A stretch of 39,578 nt of DNA, taken from an uncultured Meiothermus sp. (GTDB lineage: Bacteria; Deinococcota; Deinococci; Deinococcales; Thermaceae). This document shows, one piece after another, positions 16,150 through 23,912 of the stretch; positions within the stretch are counted from its first letter, which is position 1, and each line of letters starts with the position of its first letter. The stretch covers positions 1-39,578 of the forward strand of contig CALFDH010000151.1 in assembly GCA_937950405.1 (NCBI GenBank), in the 5' to 3' direction. The translations under genes were made by a program, and so were the position numbers. The notes beneath the pieces were generated by a model. The model saw only the letters and a program-made list of their open reading frames with translations, was not told the DNA's origin and ran no database searches.

Positions 16150-16177
16150 GTGGGGCAAATGCCCCACGCCGTTTTTT
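16150..16177 (+). terminator. Intrinsic terminator of the ugp-like operon
   Basis: GTGGGGC, loop aaat, GCCCCAC, then gccGTTTTTT. The 7-bp G/C stem and six-T run make a convincing intrinsic terminator 20 bp after the binding-protein stop. The convergent DUF3084 gene ends inside its T run (stop 16176-16178). Confidence 0.85.
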
Positions 16178-17735
16178 ATGGCAACAGTTTCAGCCCCAGG
16201 CGGGGCGGGTCGGTGGGGTAGAGGTTGCCCAGCGCCACCACCGCAATGCGGGCTCCGCCGCGTTTACCGTAGAGCTGGGAGGCCAGGCCCACAAACTCCT
16301 CGAGGGCAATCCCCCCCTGGGCCAGCTTTTCGGGAACCCAACCGGCGTCGCTGAGCCGATTTTCCGCTTGCTGGCTGAGGGCGTCGAACTTGCGCCGCAT
16401 CTCACTCATGCTGGCCGGGAGTACCAGGGCGGTGGCGGCCAGCACATCGCCCTCGGCAAAGGCTTGTTCGCGGGCGCGGTACTCGATCACCACCCGAACC
16501 CGCCCCTCGGGGCTGACGCTCTGAACCCGGGCCAGTAACAGCCCAGGCTTGAGGTTGTTCAAGCTGGGGTTCTCCTGCACTTCTAAGCCGCGCAGACCCA
16601 GCAGCCGCGCCCGGTTCTCCGCACGCCGGGTAACCTCGTTCAGGGCCAGTTGTTCGTTGCCTGGGATGACGAGTTCCTCGGCTAGCAGGCTCATGTTTAG
16701 GCTTTTGTCCAGGCTGTTAGCGATCAACCGGTTGCGCTCGCGCAGTTGTTGAAGCTCGCGCTGGGTCTCGAGCAGCTTGTTGCGCAGCTCGCTATTCTCG
16801 CGCTGGAGAGCCTCGAGGGCGCGGTTGGGGGGGTCGCTGGGGGGCGCTTGGGAGGCCCCGCCGCCCAACACCGCCACGTCACCCTCGAGGTTACGTTTGT
16901 CGGCCTCGAGCTGCCGTAGGCGGTGCTCTAGTTCGACGGAGCGGGCCTGGAGCACCGAGAGCCGGGCCAGGGCCTCACGGCTGGCGGCCTCGTAGCGGGC
17001 TAACTGCTGCTCCGCTTTGCGGGCCTGGGCTAAAAGCTCGGTTCGGCCAGCCAGCAGTCGATTTTTTTCGCTTTGAAGCCCTTCTTTCTCCTCTACTAGC
17101 CGGCTTTTTTCCAAGCTAAGCTGCTCTTTTTCCTGAAAAAGCCTGTTTTTTTCCAATTGGAGGCGCTCTTTGTCCTTTTGCAACAGTTCTTTCTCTAGCA
17201 GCAGGCTCAGACGGGCCTGCTTGAGCTGCTCTAGGGCCATGCGCTGCGAATTACCGGCAAGCTGTAATTTTTCGACTTCCTGGCGCAGTTTTTCTCGTTC
17301 TATCAGAGCGTTTTCCAGATCCTGGCGGGTCTGGCGCTGGAGCTCGACGTTTTGCTCGAGCTGCCGCGCAAGCAGAATGTTGTTTTTCTCGAACTCGTCC
17401 CGCTCGGTTTTGAGTTGCTCGTTCTGGGCAAAAGTGGTGGCGGCCCGGCTCTCCAGCCGATTCACCTCGGTGCGCAATCGGTCGCGTTCCTGGCGTACCG
17501 CTTCGGCCTGCAAGATGGTCTCACGGGCATCGCGAACCAGCAGAAAAAAAGCACCAAACGCCCCCAGGCCAATCAGCACCCCGGTGGCCACTGCGACCAA
17601 GGTGGCAGTGGTCTTAGGGCGCAGCCCCAGGAGTCGCCAGTGGCGCTTCCCCACCCGCTTGGCCACCAGGTCGCCCACATAGGCCACCAGGCCCGCCACG
17701 AGCACCAGAAGGATGAGGATGGCCCAGAAAGTCAT
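16176..17735 (-). CDS. DUF3084-family membrane-anchored coiled-coil protein
   Basis: 519 residues. Two N-terminal membrane segments (FWAILILLVLVAGLVAYVGDLVA and TATLVAVATGVLIGLGAFGAFFLLV) flank the conserved VGKRHWRLLGLRPKTTAT loop of DUF3084. A long coiled coil follows (about 75-350), rich in E/K/Q/L with repeated LQLEKNRLFQEKEQLSLEKSRL-like heptads, and then a C-terminal globular domain (GNEQLALNEVTRRAENRARLLGLRG.., RVRVVIEYRAREQAFAEGDVLAA). The family is known from cyanobacteria and Deinococcota and has no assigned function. The anchor-plus-rod layout suggests an envelope scaffold. It lies downstream of the LptB-like ATPase on the same strand with 75 bp of low-complexity sequence between. 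Confidence 0.88.
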   Translation of the reverse strand: MTFWAILILLVLVAGLVAYVGDLVAKRVGKRHWRLLGLRPKTTATLVAVATGVLIGLGAFGAFFLLVRDARETILQAEAVRQERDRLRTEVNRLESRAATTFAQNEQLKTERDEFEKNNILLARQLEQNVELQRQTRQDLENALIEREKLRQEVEKLQLAGNSQRMALEQLKQARLSLLLEKELLQKDKERLQLEKNRLFQEKEQLSLEKSRLVEEKEGLQSEKNRLLAGRTELLAQARKAEQQLARYEAASREALARLSVLQARSVELEHRLRQLEADKRNLEGDVAVLGGGASQAPPSDPPNRALEALQRENSELRNKLLETQRELQQLRERNRLIANSLDKSLNMSLLAEELVIPGNEQLALNEVTRRAENRARLLGLRGLEVQENPSLNNLKPGLLLARVQSVSPEGRVRVVIEYRAREQAFAEGDVLAATALVLPASMSEMRRKFDALSQQAENRLSDAGWVPEKLAQGGIALEEFVGLASQLYGKRGGARIAVVALGNLYPTDPPRLGLKLLP

Positions 17736-17738
17736 AAA

Positions 17739-17775
17739 AGGGTCTAGGGTCTGGGGCTTAGGGGCTAGGGTCGGA
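17739..17775. repeat. Low-complexity TCTAGGGTCTGGGGCTTAGGGG words
   Basis: Short G-rich degenerate repeats fill the gap between the LptB-like gene and the DUF3084 gene. They belong to the same word class as the tracts at 351 and 9572. Confidence 0.5.
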
Positions 17776-17810
17776 CAGGCGAAGGACTCTGGACACTCGA
17801 CCCCAGGCAG

Positions 17811-18581
17811 CTATAGCTCATACTCGTCGCCCAGGTAGTGCATGCGCACCCCCGAGTCGCGGGCGAACTCCTCCGGCGAGCCCTGGAAGGCCATCTGGCC
17901 GTCGTACATCAGGTAAATGCGGTCGGCAATGGCCAGGGTCTCGCGCACCGAGTGGTCGGTGATGAAGATGCCCACCCCCCGCCGCTCGCGCAGCTCGGAG
18001 ATGAGTTTCTGGATGTCGTGGACGTTCTTGGGGTCTACGCCGGTAAAGGGCTCGTCGAGCAGGATGAAGTCGGGGTTGGTGCACAGCGCCCGCGCAATCT
18101 CCAGCCGCCGCCGCTCGCCGCCCGAGAGGGTGTAGGCGTATTTATCTTTGAGGTGGGCGATACCGAGTTCCTCGAGCAACGCTTTGGCCCGCTCGGCCCG
18201 TTCGGCTTTGGAGAGGGGCTGAAACTCCAGCACCGCCAGCAGGTTTTCCAGCGCGGTCATGCGCCGGAAGGCCGAGGGTTCCTGGGGCAGGTAGCCCAGG
18301 CCCTGCCGGGCCCGCTTATACATGGGGAGTCGGGTGACGTCTTGCCCGCCCAGGCGAATCTGCCCGGCGTTGGGCTCAATAAAGCCCACCAGCATGTAAA
18401 ACGTAGTGGTTTTGCCGGCCCCATTGGGGCCAAACAGGGCCACAATCTCGCCGCGCGTGAGCTCGAGGCTCACGCCCCGCACCACCTCCCGCCTGCCGTA
18501 GCGCTTGACCAGCCCGGTGGCCTCGAGGCGGGTGGTCGGGCTGATGCTCGGGCCGAGGCTCTGCTGCAATGCCGTTTCCAT
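17811..18581 (-). CDS. lptB: LptB-like ABC transporter ATP-binding protein
   Basis: 256 residues from ATG 18581 ([10 protein letters not shown]). It has Walker [18 protein letters not shown], the Q-loop region [25 protein letters not shown], the signature [17 protein letters not shown], Walker [14 protein letters not shown] and the H-loop [22 protein letters not shown]. The [11 protein letters not shown] and NVHDIQKLI wording is characteristic of LptB, the ATPase that drives lipopolysaccharide extraction in LptB2FG; branched-chain amino-acid LivF/LivG proteins are the nearest alternative. No lptFG, lptA or lptC gene is adjacent. A TACCCT box lies nine bases upstream of the start; the 18 extra residues in the ORF track would run through that promoter. 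Confidence 0.88.
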   Translation of the reverse strand: METALQQSLGPSISPTTRLEATGLVKRYGRREVVRGVSLELTRGEIVALFGPNGAGKTTTFYMLVGFIEPNAGQIRLGGQDVTRLPMYKRARQGLGYLPQEPSAFRRMTALENLLAVLEFQPLSKAERAERAKALLEELGIAHLKDKYAYTLSGGERRRLEIARALCTNPDFILLDEPFTGVDPKNVHDIQKLISELRERRGVGIFITDHSVRETLAIADRIYLMYDGQMAFQGSPEEFARDSGVRMHYLGDEYEL

Positions 18582-18663
18582 CTGCTTTCTAGGGTAACAT
18601 CTGCTGCTAAGGCGGCTGTGAGAGGAATAACCCAAAGGGGGTCTGGGGTTGGTAACGCAAGAG

Positions 18664-18805
18664 GAGCCGAAGGCCGAAAGCCTGAGGCTATAAGCCTAAA
18701 GCCGAGAGCCAAAGGCTATCTGACCGGCCCGGTGCCCAACGCGCCGACCTGGGCCGTGCCCTTTGGGGTCATCCGTGACCTGCAACCTGAGACTTGCGAC
18801 ATGGG
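18664..18805. repeat. Low-complexity word repeats in the lptB-gltX divergent gap
   Basis: The 314-bp gap between the divergent lptB-like and gltX genes is mostly degenerate words. gccgaaggccgaaagcctgaggctataagcctaaagcc spans 18666-18710, and cctgcaacctgagacttgcgacatgggacat lies at 18779-18809. The latter shares ctgagacttgcgaca with 9754-9768 and gcgacatgggacat with 31682-31696. No coding sequence was seen. The promoters of both genes lie at its ends. Confidence 0.6.
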
Positions 18806-18882
18806 ACATTTTTCAAACAGCACCCATCCCTACGCAGCGAGGCTGCCCGAATCCCTGGCTTTCCGCTTTGGGCCTGGGGCCT

Positions 18883-18888
18883 TAAGCT
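18883..18888 (+). promoter_or_regulatory. Probable -10 box (TAAGCT) for a leaderless gltX mRNA
   Basis: TAAGCT ends seven bases before ATG 18896. There is no Shine-Dalgarno sequence. This fits the spacing seen at 2060, 9823 and 24895 and supports the 18896 start, where the conserved N terminus TRIAPSPTG begins. Confidence 0.55.
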
Positions 18889-18895
18889 ATCGGTT

Positions 18896-20335
18896 ATGGT
18901 TGTGACGCGCATTGCCCCCAGCCCCACCGGCGACCCCCATGTGGGCACGGCCTATCAGGCCCTGTTCAATTATGTTTTTGCCAAACAACACGGAGGGAAG
19001 TTCATCGTTCGCCTCGAGGACACCGACCGCACCCGCTACAACCCCACCTCCGAGCGGCGCATTCTGGAGATGCTCGAGTGGCTGGGGCTTTCCCCTGACG
19101 AGTCGCCCACCAAAGGCGGCCCCAACGGCCCCTATGTACAGTCGCAGCGCCTGCCCATCTACCGGCAGCACGTGCAGATGCTCCTGGAAAAAGGTGCGGC
19201 CTACCGGGCCTTCGACACCCCCGAGGAGCTGGCCGCCGCCCGCGAGGCAGCCCGCCGGGCGGGGAAGCAGGAGCAGGGCTACAACCGCCGCTACCGCGAC
19301 TACCCGGCCCAGGAGGCCGAGCGACGGGCTGCCGCCGGAGAGCCCCATGTGGTGCGGCTCAAGGTGCCGCTGGAAGGCAAAACCGTGGTACACGACCTGC
19401 TGCGCGGCTCCATCGAGTTCGAGAATGCCGCTCTGGACGACAAAGTCATCCTCAAGGCCGACGGCTACCCCACCTACCACCTGGCCGCCATGGTAGACGA
19501 TCACCTGATGGGCGTGACCCACGTCATTCGGGCCGAGGAATGGATTACCAGTACCCCCTTCCACATCCTGATTTTGCGGGCCTTTGGTTGGGAGGAGCCG
19601 GTCTGGTGCCACACCCCCCTGCTGCGCAACCCCGATAAGTCCAAGCTCTCCAAGCGCAAGATGGATACCAGCGTGGACAGCTACAAGGCCCAGGGCATCC
19701 TGCCCGAAGCCCTTTTGAACTATCTGGGTACCATGGCCTGGAGCATGCCCGACGGACGCGAAATTTTCAGTGTGCAGGACATGATCAAGCACTTCAGCCT
19801 GGAGCGCATCAGTCTGGGGGGGCCGGTTTTCGACCTGAACAAACTCAAATGGATGAACGGTAAGTACATCCGCGAAGTCCTGAGCCTGGACGACCTGGCC
19901 CAGAGGGTCAAGCCTTTCCTGGAACGTGCCGGGCTATCCTACCCCTCGGAAACCTACCTGAAGCAGGCGCTGGAGGCCATGCGGGCCCGCTTTGAGACCC
20001 TGCAGGAGTTTGTGGACAGGTCGCTTTACTTCTTCAGCGAGGCCTACCCCATGCAGGAAAAAGCCCTGGCCAAGCTGCGCGAGGGGGCTGCCTTCTTGCC
20101 CGAACTGAGGGAGCAGCTTTCCGGGCTGCCCGACCTGCTGCCAGACCACACCGAGCCCCTGCTCAAAGGCTTTGCCGAGGCCAAAGGGGTGAAGGCTGCG
20201 GCGGTGATGCAGCCCCTGCGAGCGGCCCTGACCGGAAGCCTCGAGACCCCCGGCATGTTCGACCTCCTCACCCTGCTGGGCAAGGAGCGCGTACTGAAGC
20301 GGCTCGAGCGGGCGATGGAGCTTGTAGGTGAATAA
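18896..20335 (+). CDS. gltX: Glutamate--tRNA ligase
   Basis: 479 residues, normal for a bacterial GluRS. It charges tRNA-Glu with glutamate. Class I signatures are present: VVTRIAPSPTGDPHVGTAYQAL contains the HIGH equivalent HVGT (15-18), and NPDKSKLSKRKMD contains the KMSKS equivalent. YNPTSERRILEMLEWLGLSPDES is typical of GluRS, and the helical anticodon-binding part occupies the last ~150 residues. The ORF-track start at 18794 adds 34 residues of translated repeat and is rejected. The last base of the TAA stop is the first base of repeat A copy 3, so the element abuts the gene and may have supplied the stop codon. Confidence 0.97.
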   Translation: MVVTRIAPSPTGDPHVGTAYQALFNYVFAKQHGGKFIVRLEDTDRTRYNPTSERRILEMLEWLGLSPDESPTKGGPNGPYVQSQRLPIYRQHVQMLLEKGAAYRAFDTPEELAAAREAARRAGKQEQGYNRRYRDYPAQEAERRAAAGEPHVVRLKVPLEGKTVVHDLLRGSIEFENAALDDKVILKADGYPTYHLAAMVDDHLMGVTHVIRAEEWITSTPFHILILRAFGWEEPVWCHTPLLRNPDKSKLSKRKMDTSVDSYKAQGILPEALLNYLGTMAWSMPDGREIFSVQDMIKHFSLERISLGGPVFDLNKLKWMNGKYIREVLSLDDLAQRVKPFLERAGLSYPSETYLKQALEAMRARFETLQEFVDRSLYFFSEAYPMQEKALAKLREGAAFLPELREQLSGLPDLLPDHTEPLLKGFAEAKGVKAAAVMQPLRAALTGSLETPGMFDLLTLLGKERVLKRLERAMELVGE

Positions 20336-20468
20336 TACCGGATTCAAAAAGATAATCACCAAAACTAAAGACCTTCAGAGGCTGTCTTTTTGAATCCTAG
20401 AGCACACCCCTCCCTTCGGTCGGGTCAGTTCGTCCCCGAATGGGAGAAGAACTGACCGAATCTGGTAT
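20335..20468 (+). repeat. Repeat family A, copy 3
   Basis: A 134-bp copy running from ATACCGGATTC to GAATCTGGTAT. Stem 1 is GGATTCAAAAAGATA with TGTCTTTTTGAATCC. Stem 2 reads GGTCAGTTC with GAACTGACC, where the other copies have GGTTAGTTC with GAACTAACC. That is a compensatory T-A to C-G change. It starts at the last base of the gltX stop codon. Confidence 0.88.
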
Positions 20469-20587
20469 TGAACCCACTTCATCTGAACGCTCAACTTTGA
20501 TGAATCCCCACACTCGGCGAACCCCCGGGGCTAAAGCGCAAAACCAGAGGCTCTGCTAGGAGTATGTAGGTCGTTGATCCCTTTGAC

Positions 20588-20631
20588 TGGGCTCGTTCGT
20601 CCCCGTTTAGCGACAAACCAACCGAATCTGA
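20588..20631 (+). repeat. Degenerate half copy of repeat family A
   Basis: gggctcgttcgtccccg..cgacaaaccaaccgaatctg resembles the right half (stem 2 and terminal repeat) of the family A element at 20430-20468. It lacks the left half and the last bases of the terminal repeat. It abuts the mqnA stop codon. The 120 bp between it and copy 3 contain nothing I recognise. Confidence 0.5.
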
Positions 20632-21522
20632 CTACACATCCCAGTAGTCGTCGGGATAGGGCAGCCCCACGGCCTGGGCAAAGGCTTGCAGGCCCAGCCG
20701 GTCGGGGGCTTCCAGGTGGTAGCGGAAGTTCCACAGGTAGTGCTGCATCAGGCGCTCGGGCACGTTCAGGCGCTGGGCCTCGGTGCCGGCCACGGCGGCC
20801 AGGTTGCCCAGCCCCAGCGAACGGGCTGCCCGCAGCCGCCGGATAATTTCGGGCGGTGGGGGGGCGGTTTTGCGGGTGGCCCAGACCGCGAATACAAAGG
20901 GTAGCCGGGTCTGCTCGAACCAGCGCATCGAGAGGTCGGTTATGCGAATGCCCTCGACCTGGGTGGGCACCTGGTGTACCGACTCGGGGATGATGGAGAG
21001 CAGGCCAAAGTAGGTGGAAATAGCCCGGTCGCCAATCAGGAGTACCCCGTCGTAGCGCTCCAAGAGCTCGAGGCCGACAGGCGCGAGCTTGCCCGAAGCA
21101 GCGGGGCTGTTCTCAGGGCTTTCCGAGGGCCTGGTTTGATGCTCGAGGCCGCCCTGCTCGGGGGTGAACCGGGCCTCGATTCCGTCGGTCTGTAGCAGGT
21201 ATTGCAATAGCCGCACCGAGGTGGCGCTCTCGGTGGTCAGGGCGATGTGCCGGAGCTCGCTCCAGGGCTTTCGGTGGAACAGATTAACCGAGTACACCGG
21301 GCCCAGGTCGGCCACGCTGAAGTCGGGGAGGGGCCGCAGGTGGTCGGCGTTTTCCAGGTAGAAATAGGAAGAAACCAGGCTCAGGTCTACCGAGCCCTCC
21401 AGCAGCCAGCGGTTGAGCTCGGTGGGCACGCCGTAGCGAAAGGCCACCCCGTCTCCCTCCTCCAGAAAGTGATAGAGCGGGGCGGTGTTGGCGTAGCGGG
21501 GGACACCCAATATATAGCTCAT
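20632..21522 (-). CDS. mqnA: Chorismate dehydratase (futalosine pathway), with a 25-residue insertion
   Basis: 296 residues. MqnA dehydrates chorismate to 3-enolpyruvylbenzoate, the first step of futalosine menaquinone synthesis. The family pattern is clear: ILGVPRYANTAPLYHFLE, PTELNRWLLEGSVDLSLVSSYFYLENADHLRPLPDFSVADLGPVYSVNLF, LTTESATSVRLLQYLL, YDGVLLIGDRA, and a C-terminal QHYLWNFRYHLEAPDRLGLQAFAQAVGL. Between ARFTPEQGG and LELLERYDGVLL sits HQTRPSESPENSPAASGKLAPVG, encoded by a 75-bp segment that recurs in the ABC-F gene. Without it the protein would be 271 residues with a smooth junction. Translation starts 9 bp after the mqnE stop, so the two form an operon. The insertion is in frame, so function may be kept. 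Confidence 0.93.
   Translation of the reverse strand: MSYILGVPRYANTAPLYHFLEEGDGVAFRYGVPTELNRWLLEGSVDLSLVSSYFYLENADHLRPLPDFSVADLGPVYSVNLFHRKPWSELRHIALTTESATSVRLLQYLLQTDGIEARFTPEQGGLEHQTRPSESPENSPAASGKLAPVGLELLERYDGVLLIGDRAISTYFGLLSIIPESVHQVPTQVEGIRITDLSMRWFEQTRLPFVFAVWATRKTAPPPPEIIRRLRAARSLGLGNLAAVAGTEAQRLNVPERLMQHYLWNFRYHLEAPDRLGLQAFAQAVGLPYPDDYWDV
21066..21148 (-). mobile_element. 75-bp in-frame coding insertion, copy 1 (in mqnA)
   Basis: On the minus strand CCTCGAGC (21141-21148) and CCTCGAGC (21066-21073) are direct repeats exactly 75 bp apart. The 67 bases between them match the ABC-F copy at 53 positions (about 79% by manual alignment). The longest identical blocks are CAGCCCCGCTGCTTC, GCTCGCGCCT and AAAGCCCT. 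The encoded peptide is HQTRPSESPENSPAASGKLAPVGLE. Both copies are read in the same frame of the element. Deleting one repeat plus the intervening DNA restores GGLELLERYDG. The direct repeats could be target duplications, or may simply reflect insertion at the very common CTCGAG. Confidence 0.8.
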
Positions 21523-21531
21523 GGCGGATGG

Positions 21532-22731
21532 CTAATAGCGGTGGGCTGCGGTAGGGGTCTGGCTATTGGCCATCGGCCATTGGCTATCGGCATAGATGCG
21601 TAGCTCGTTGTACAGTGCATCCCGCTCGACCGGCACACGCCCCGCGGCCTGGATGAGCTGCACCATCTTCTGTCGGGAGAGGCCCAGGGGCGAGGTGGCC
21701 CCGGCGGCGTGGGCGATGTGCTCCTCGATGATGGTGCCGTCAATATCGGAGACACCCCAGTCCAGCGCTACTTGCACCAGGTCGGAGGAGATCATCACCC
21801 AGTAGCCCTTGATGTGGTCGAAGTTGTCCAGGTAGAGCCGGGCCACGGCCAGGTTGCGCAGGTCGTCGAGGCCGGTGGTGAACTCGGTCTTGCCCAGGTT
21901 GAAGGCCAGCGCGTTGGCGTCAGGCTGAAAGGCCAGGGGGATGAAGCTGTAAAAGCCCCCGGTCTCGTCTTGCAGCTTGCGAAGCCGATCCATGTGGTCG
22001 AGGCGCTCTTCCAGGGTTTCGATGTGCCCGTAGAGCATGGTGGCGTTGGTGCGGATTCCCAGGCTGTGGGCCTCGAGGTGGATTTGCAGCCACTTCTCGG
22101 CCTTGACCTTGTTCTTGGCAATCTGGCGGCGCACCCGCTCGGCGAAGATTTCCGCCCCGCCGCCGGGCAGGGCCACCAGGCCGGCCTCCTTCAGTTCGCG
22201 CAAGACCTCGAGGGTGGGTTTCTTACTGATTTTGGAGAGGTGCTCAATTTCGGCTGCCGTGAAAGCCTTCACCTGGATACCGGGGAAGTTTTTGTTCAAG
22301 GCCCGCACCATCTCGGGGTAGTAGCTCCAGGGGCGGTTGGGGTGGTGGCCGCTGGACATATGCAGCTCGGTCAGGCCAGGCTCCCACTTTTCGCGCACTT
22401 TGGCCACCACGTCCTCCACACTGTAGTCCCAGGCCCGCGCCTCGCCTTTCTTGGCCGCAAACGCACAGAACGTACAGCCCACGTAGCAGATGTTGGTGAA
22501 CTCGAGGCGCATAGAGTGTACGAAGTAGGTCTTATTGCCGTGCTTGCGCTCGCGCACCCGGTTGGCCAGCCACATCAGGGTGTTGTAGTCGGGGGTGTGG
22601 TAGAGCGCCATTCCTTCGTCGAAGGTCAGGCGCTGCCCTGCCTCTACTTTCTCGAGGATCGGCAGCAGCCTGGGATCGCGCACTGGGGGAACGTACCGTG
22701 AGGTGCCAACGGAAGGGGAAGCCGCGTTCAT
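21532..22731 (-). CDS. mqnE: Aminofutalosine synthase (radical SAM)
   Basis: 399 residues. MqnE is a radical SAM enzyme that joins 3-enolpyruvylbenzoate to SAM-derived adenosine, giving aminodeoxyfutalosine. The [4Fe-4S] motif CYVGCTFC (Cys82, Cys86, Cys89) follows MRLEFTNI. NATMLYGHIETLEERLDHMDRLRKLQDETGGFYSFIPLAFQPD and VSDIDGTIIEEHIAHAAGA are MqnE-type; MqnC would normally show FIPWTFQP. Start ATG 22731 follows a TAGGAT box by eight bases; the ORF track runs 94 residues further through intergenic DNA. The last ~15 residues (ADSQWPMANSQTPTAAHRY) are encoded by a low-complexity repeat, so the C-terminal tail is probably acquired. mqnA follows after 9 bp. Confidence 0.94.
   Translation of the reverse strand: MNAASPSVGTSRYVPPVRDPRLLPILEKVEAGQRLTFDEGMALYHTPDYNTLMWLANRVRERKHGNKTYFVHSMRLEFTNICYVGCTFCAFAAKKGEARAWDYSVEDVVAKVREKWEPGLTELHMSSGHHPNRPWSYYPEMVRALNKNFPGIQVKAFTAAEIEHLSKISKKPTLEVLRELKEAGLVALPGGGAEIFAERVRRQIAKNKVKAEKWLQIHLEAHSLGIRTNATMLYGHIETLEERLDHMDRLRKLQDETGGFYSFIPLAFQPDANALAFNLGKTEFTTGLDDLRNLAVARLYLDNFDHIKGYWVMISSDLVQVALDWGVSDIDGTIIEEHIAHAAGATSPLGLSRQKMVQLIQAAGRVPVERDALYNELRIYADSQWPMANSQTPTAAHRY
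21536..21598. repeat. Low-complexity GGCTATTGGCCATCGGCC words at the mqnE 3' end
   Basis: Tandem degenerate words ggctattggccatcggccattggctatcgg are translated on the minus strand as the tail of MqnE. They belong to the general class of decayed interspersed words but are here inside a reading frame. Confidence 0.6.
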
Positions 22732-22792
22732 CAGAGATAATCCTAACACTGCCCGGTTGTGAAACCTGGTACTTGGCTGACGATTGGCGCGG

Positions 22793-23821
22793 TCAATCGG
22801 CGTAAACGCTACGGGTTTGGGTAGAGCTTCGGACGACCAGGGTGGGCTCGAAGCGCCGGGCCCGGGGGCTGCCCTTGTAGCCACGAATGCGCTCCAGCAG
22901 CATGCGGGCGGCCTCGGCCCCCATCTCCTCGATGGGCTGGGCCAGGGTGGAGAGGCCTTTGGCAGCGGTCCAGGGGTGGCCGTCGAAGCCCAGCAGGCGT
23001 ACCTCCTCCCCAATTTTCAGGCCCTGCCGCTCGGCCTCCTCCAGCACCCCCAGGGCCAGCAGGTCGGCTCCGGCGAAGATGTTGAAGGGGGGCTTGGACA
23101 GCCGCAGGAAGTGCTGCAAGGCCAGCCGCCCTCCCTCGGCGGAGAAGCGCGACACGAACACATGCGAGCTGGGGAGGGACTTGCCCGCTTTTTTGAGCCC
23201 TTCCCGGAAGCCCTCGATGCGCTCCTGACCTACGGTGTTTTTCAGCACCTCGTCGAGCTCTTCCTGAACCTGGATAGCAAACATGGCGCCGGGGAACTGG
23301 GCCAGGTGCAGAGCGGCCATCTGCCCGCCCAGGCGGTTGTCCATGAAGGCCGAGTCGTAGCGCGGGCTGTAGGCATCTACCAGCACCACCGGACGCTCGG
23401 TGGGGAACTTCTGGTTGGGTAGCAGATGGGCCAGACCCTGGGAGGAAACCAGCAGCCCATCGGTCTGGTAGGCCAGTGAGCGGCTTTCTAGGTAGCGCTC
23501 GAGGCGGCTCGGGGAAAGAATGGGGAAAAGCGCAATTTCGTAGCGTTCTTCCGCCAGAATGTGCTCGATGCCCTCGAGCAAGCGGCTGTAAAACTCGGTG
23601 GAGGCTACCGGCAACACCAACGAAACCGTATAGCTCTTGCCGCCTGCCACCCGGCGGGCATGGGGGTTGGGGCTGTAGCCGAGGTTGGCCATGGCCGTGA
23701 GCACCCGGTTGCGGGTCTCAGGACGTACCGAGGGATGGTTGTTGAGAACCCGGCTCACCGTGCCAATACCGACCTTAGCAAGGTGGGCGACTTCGTGGAT
23801 GGTGGGTTTGCGTTTGGCCAC
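22793..23821 (-). CDS. LacI-family transcriptional regulator
   Basis: 342 residues. The N-terminal helix-turn-helix KPTIHEVAHLAKVGIGTVSRVLNNHPSVRPETRNRVLTAMANLGYSPNPHAR is the LacI/GalR signature. It is followed by a periplasmic-binding-protein-like sensor domain (YTVSLVLPVASTEFYSRLLEGIEHILAEERYEIALF.., FNIFAGADLLALGVLEEAERQGLKIGEEVRLLGFDG). Start is GTG 23821 with aaagga upstream. A symmetrical site GAAGCGCTTTC lies 22 bp upstream and suits LacI-family autoregulation. The ligand, probably a sugar or nucleoside, is unknown and no transporter or catabolic gene is adjacent. It is transcribed toward mqnE, 61 bp away, but functional linkage is doubtful. Confidence 0.92.
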   Translation of the reverse strand: MAKRKPTIHEVAHLAKVGIGTVSRVLNNHPSVRPETRNRVLTAMANLGYSPNPHARRVAGGKSYTVSLVLPVASTEFYSRLLEGIEHILAEERYEIALFPILSPSRLERYLESRSLAYQTDGLLVSSQGLAHLLPNQKFPTERPVVLVDAYSPRYDSAFMDNRLGGQMAALHLAQFPGAMFAIQVQEELDEVLKNTVGQERIEGFREGLKKAGKSLPSSHVFVSRFSAEGGRLALQHFLRLSKPPFNIFAGADLLALGVLEEAERQGLKIGEEVRLLGFDGHPWTAAKGLSTLAQPIEEMGAEAARMLLERIRGYKGSPRARRFEPTLVVRSSTQTRSVYAD

Positions 23822-23842
23822 AGCACGTTCCTTTGTGGTTTG

Positions 23843-23853
23843 GAAGCGCTTTC
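23843..23853 (-). promoter_or_regulatory. Candidate LacI-type operator GAAGCGCTTTC
   Basis: AAGCGCTT (23844-23851) is a perfect 8-bp palindrome with the central CG step typical of LacI/CcpA-family sites. It sits between the regulator gene and its upstream promoter region (TTCATAAAG on the minus strand). Assignment to this regulator is by position only. Confidence 0.45.
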
Positions 23854-23912
23854 TTTATGAATCCGACCTTAGTTTATCACACAATCTGGGCTGGGAGAAC
23901 CCAAAAAAGGGC

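Noticed and set aside
22732-23013. 94-residue upstream extension of MqnE
   Set aside because: Runs through the LacI-type gene in another frame and intergenic DNA; the -10 box and conserved start favour 22731.
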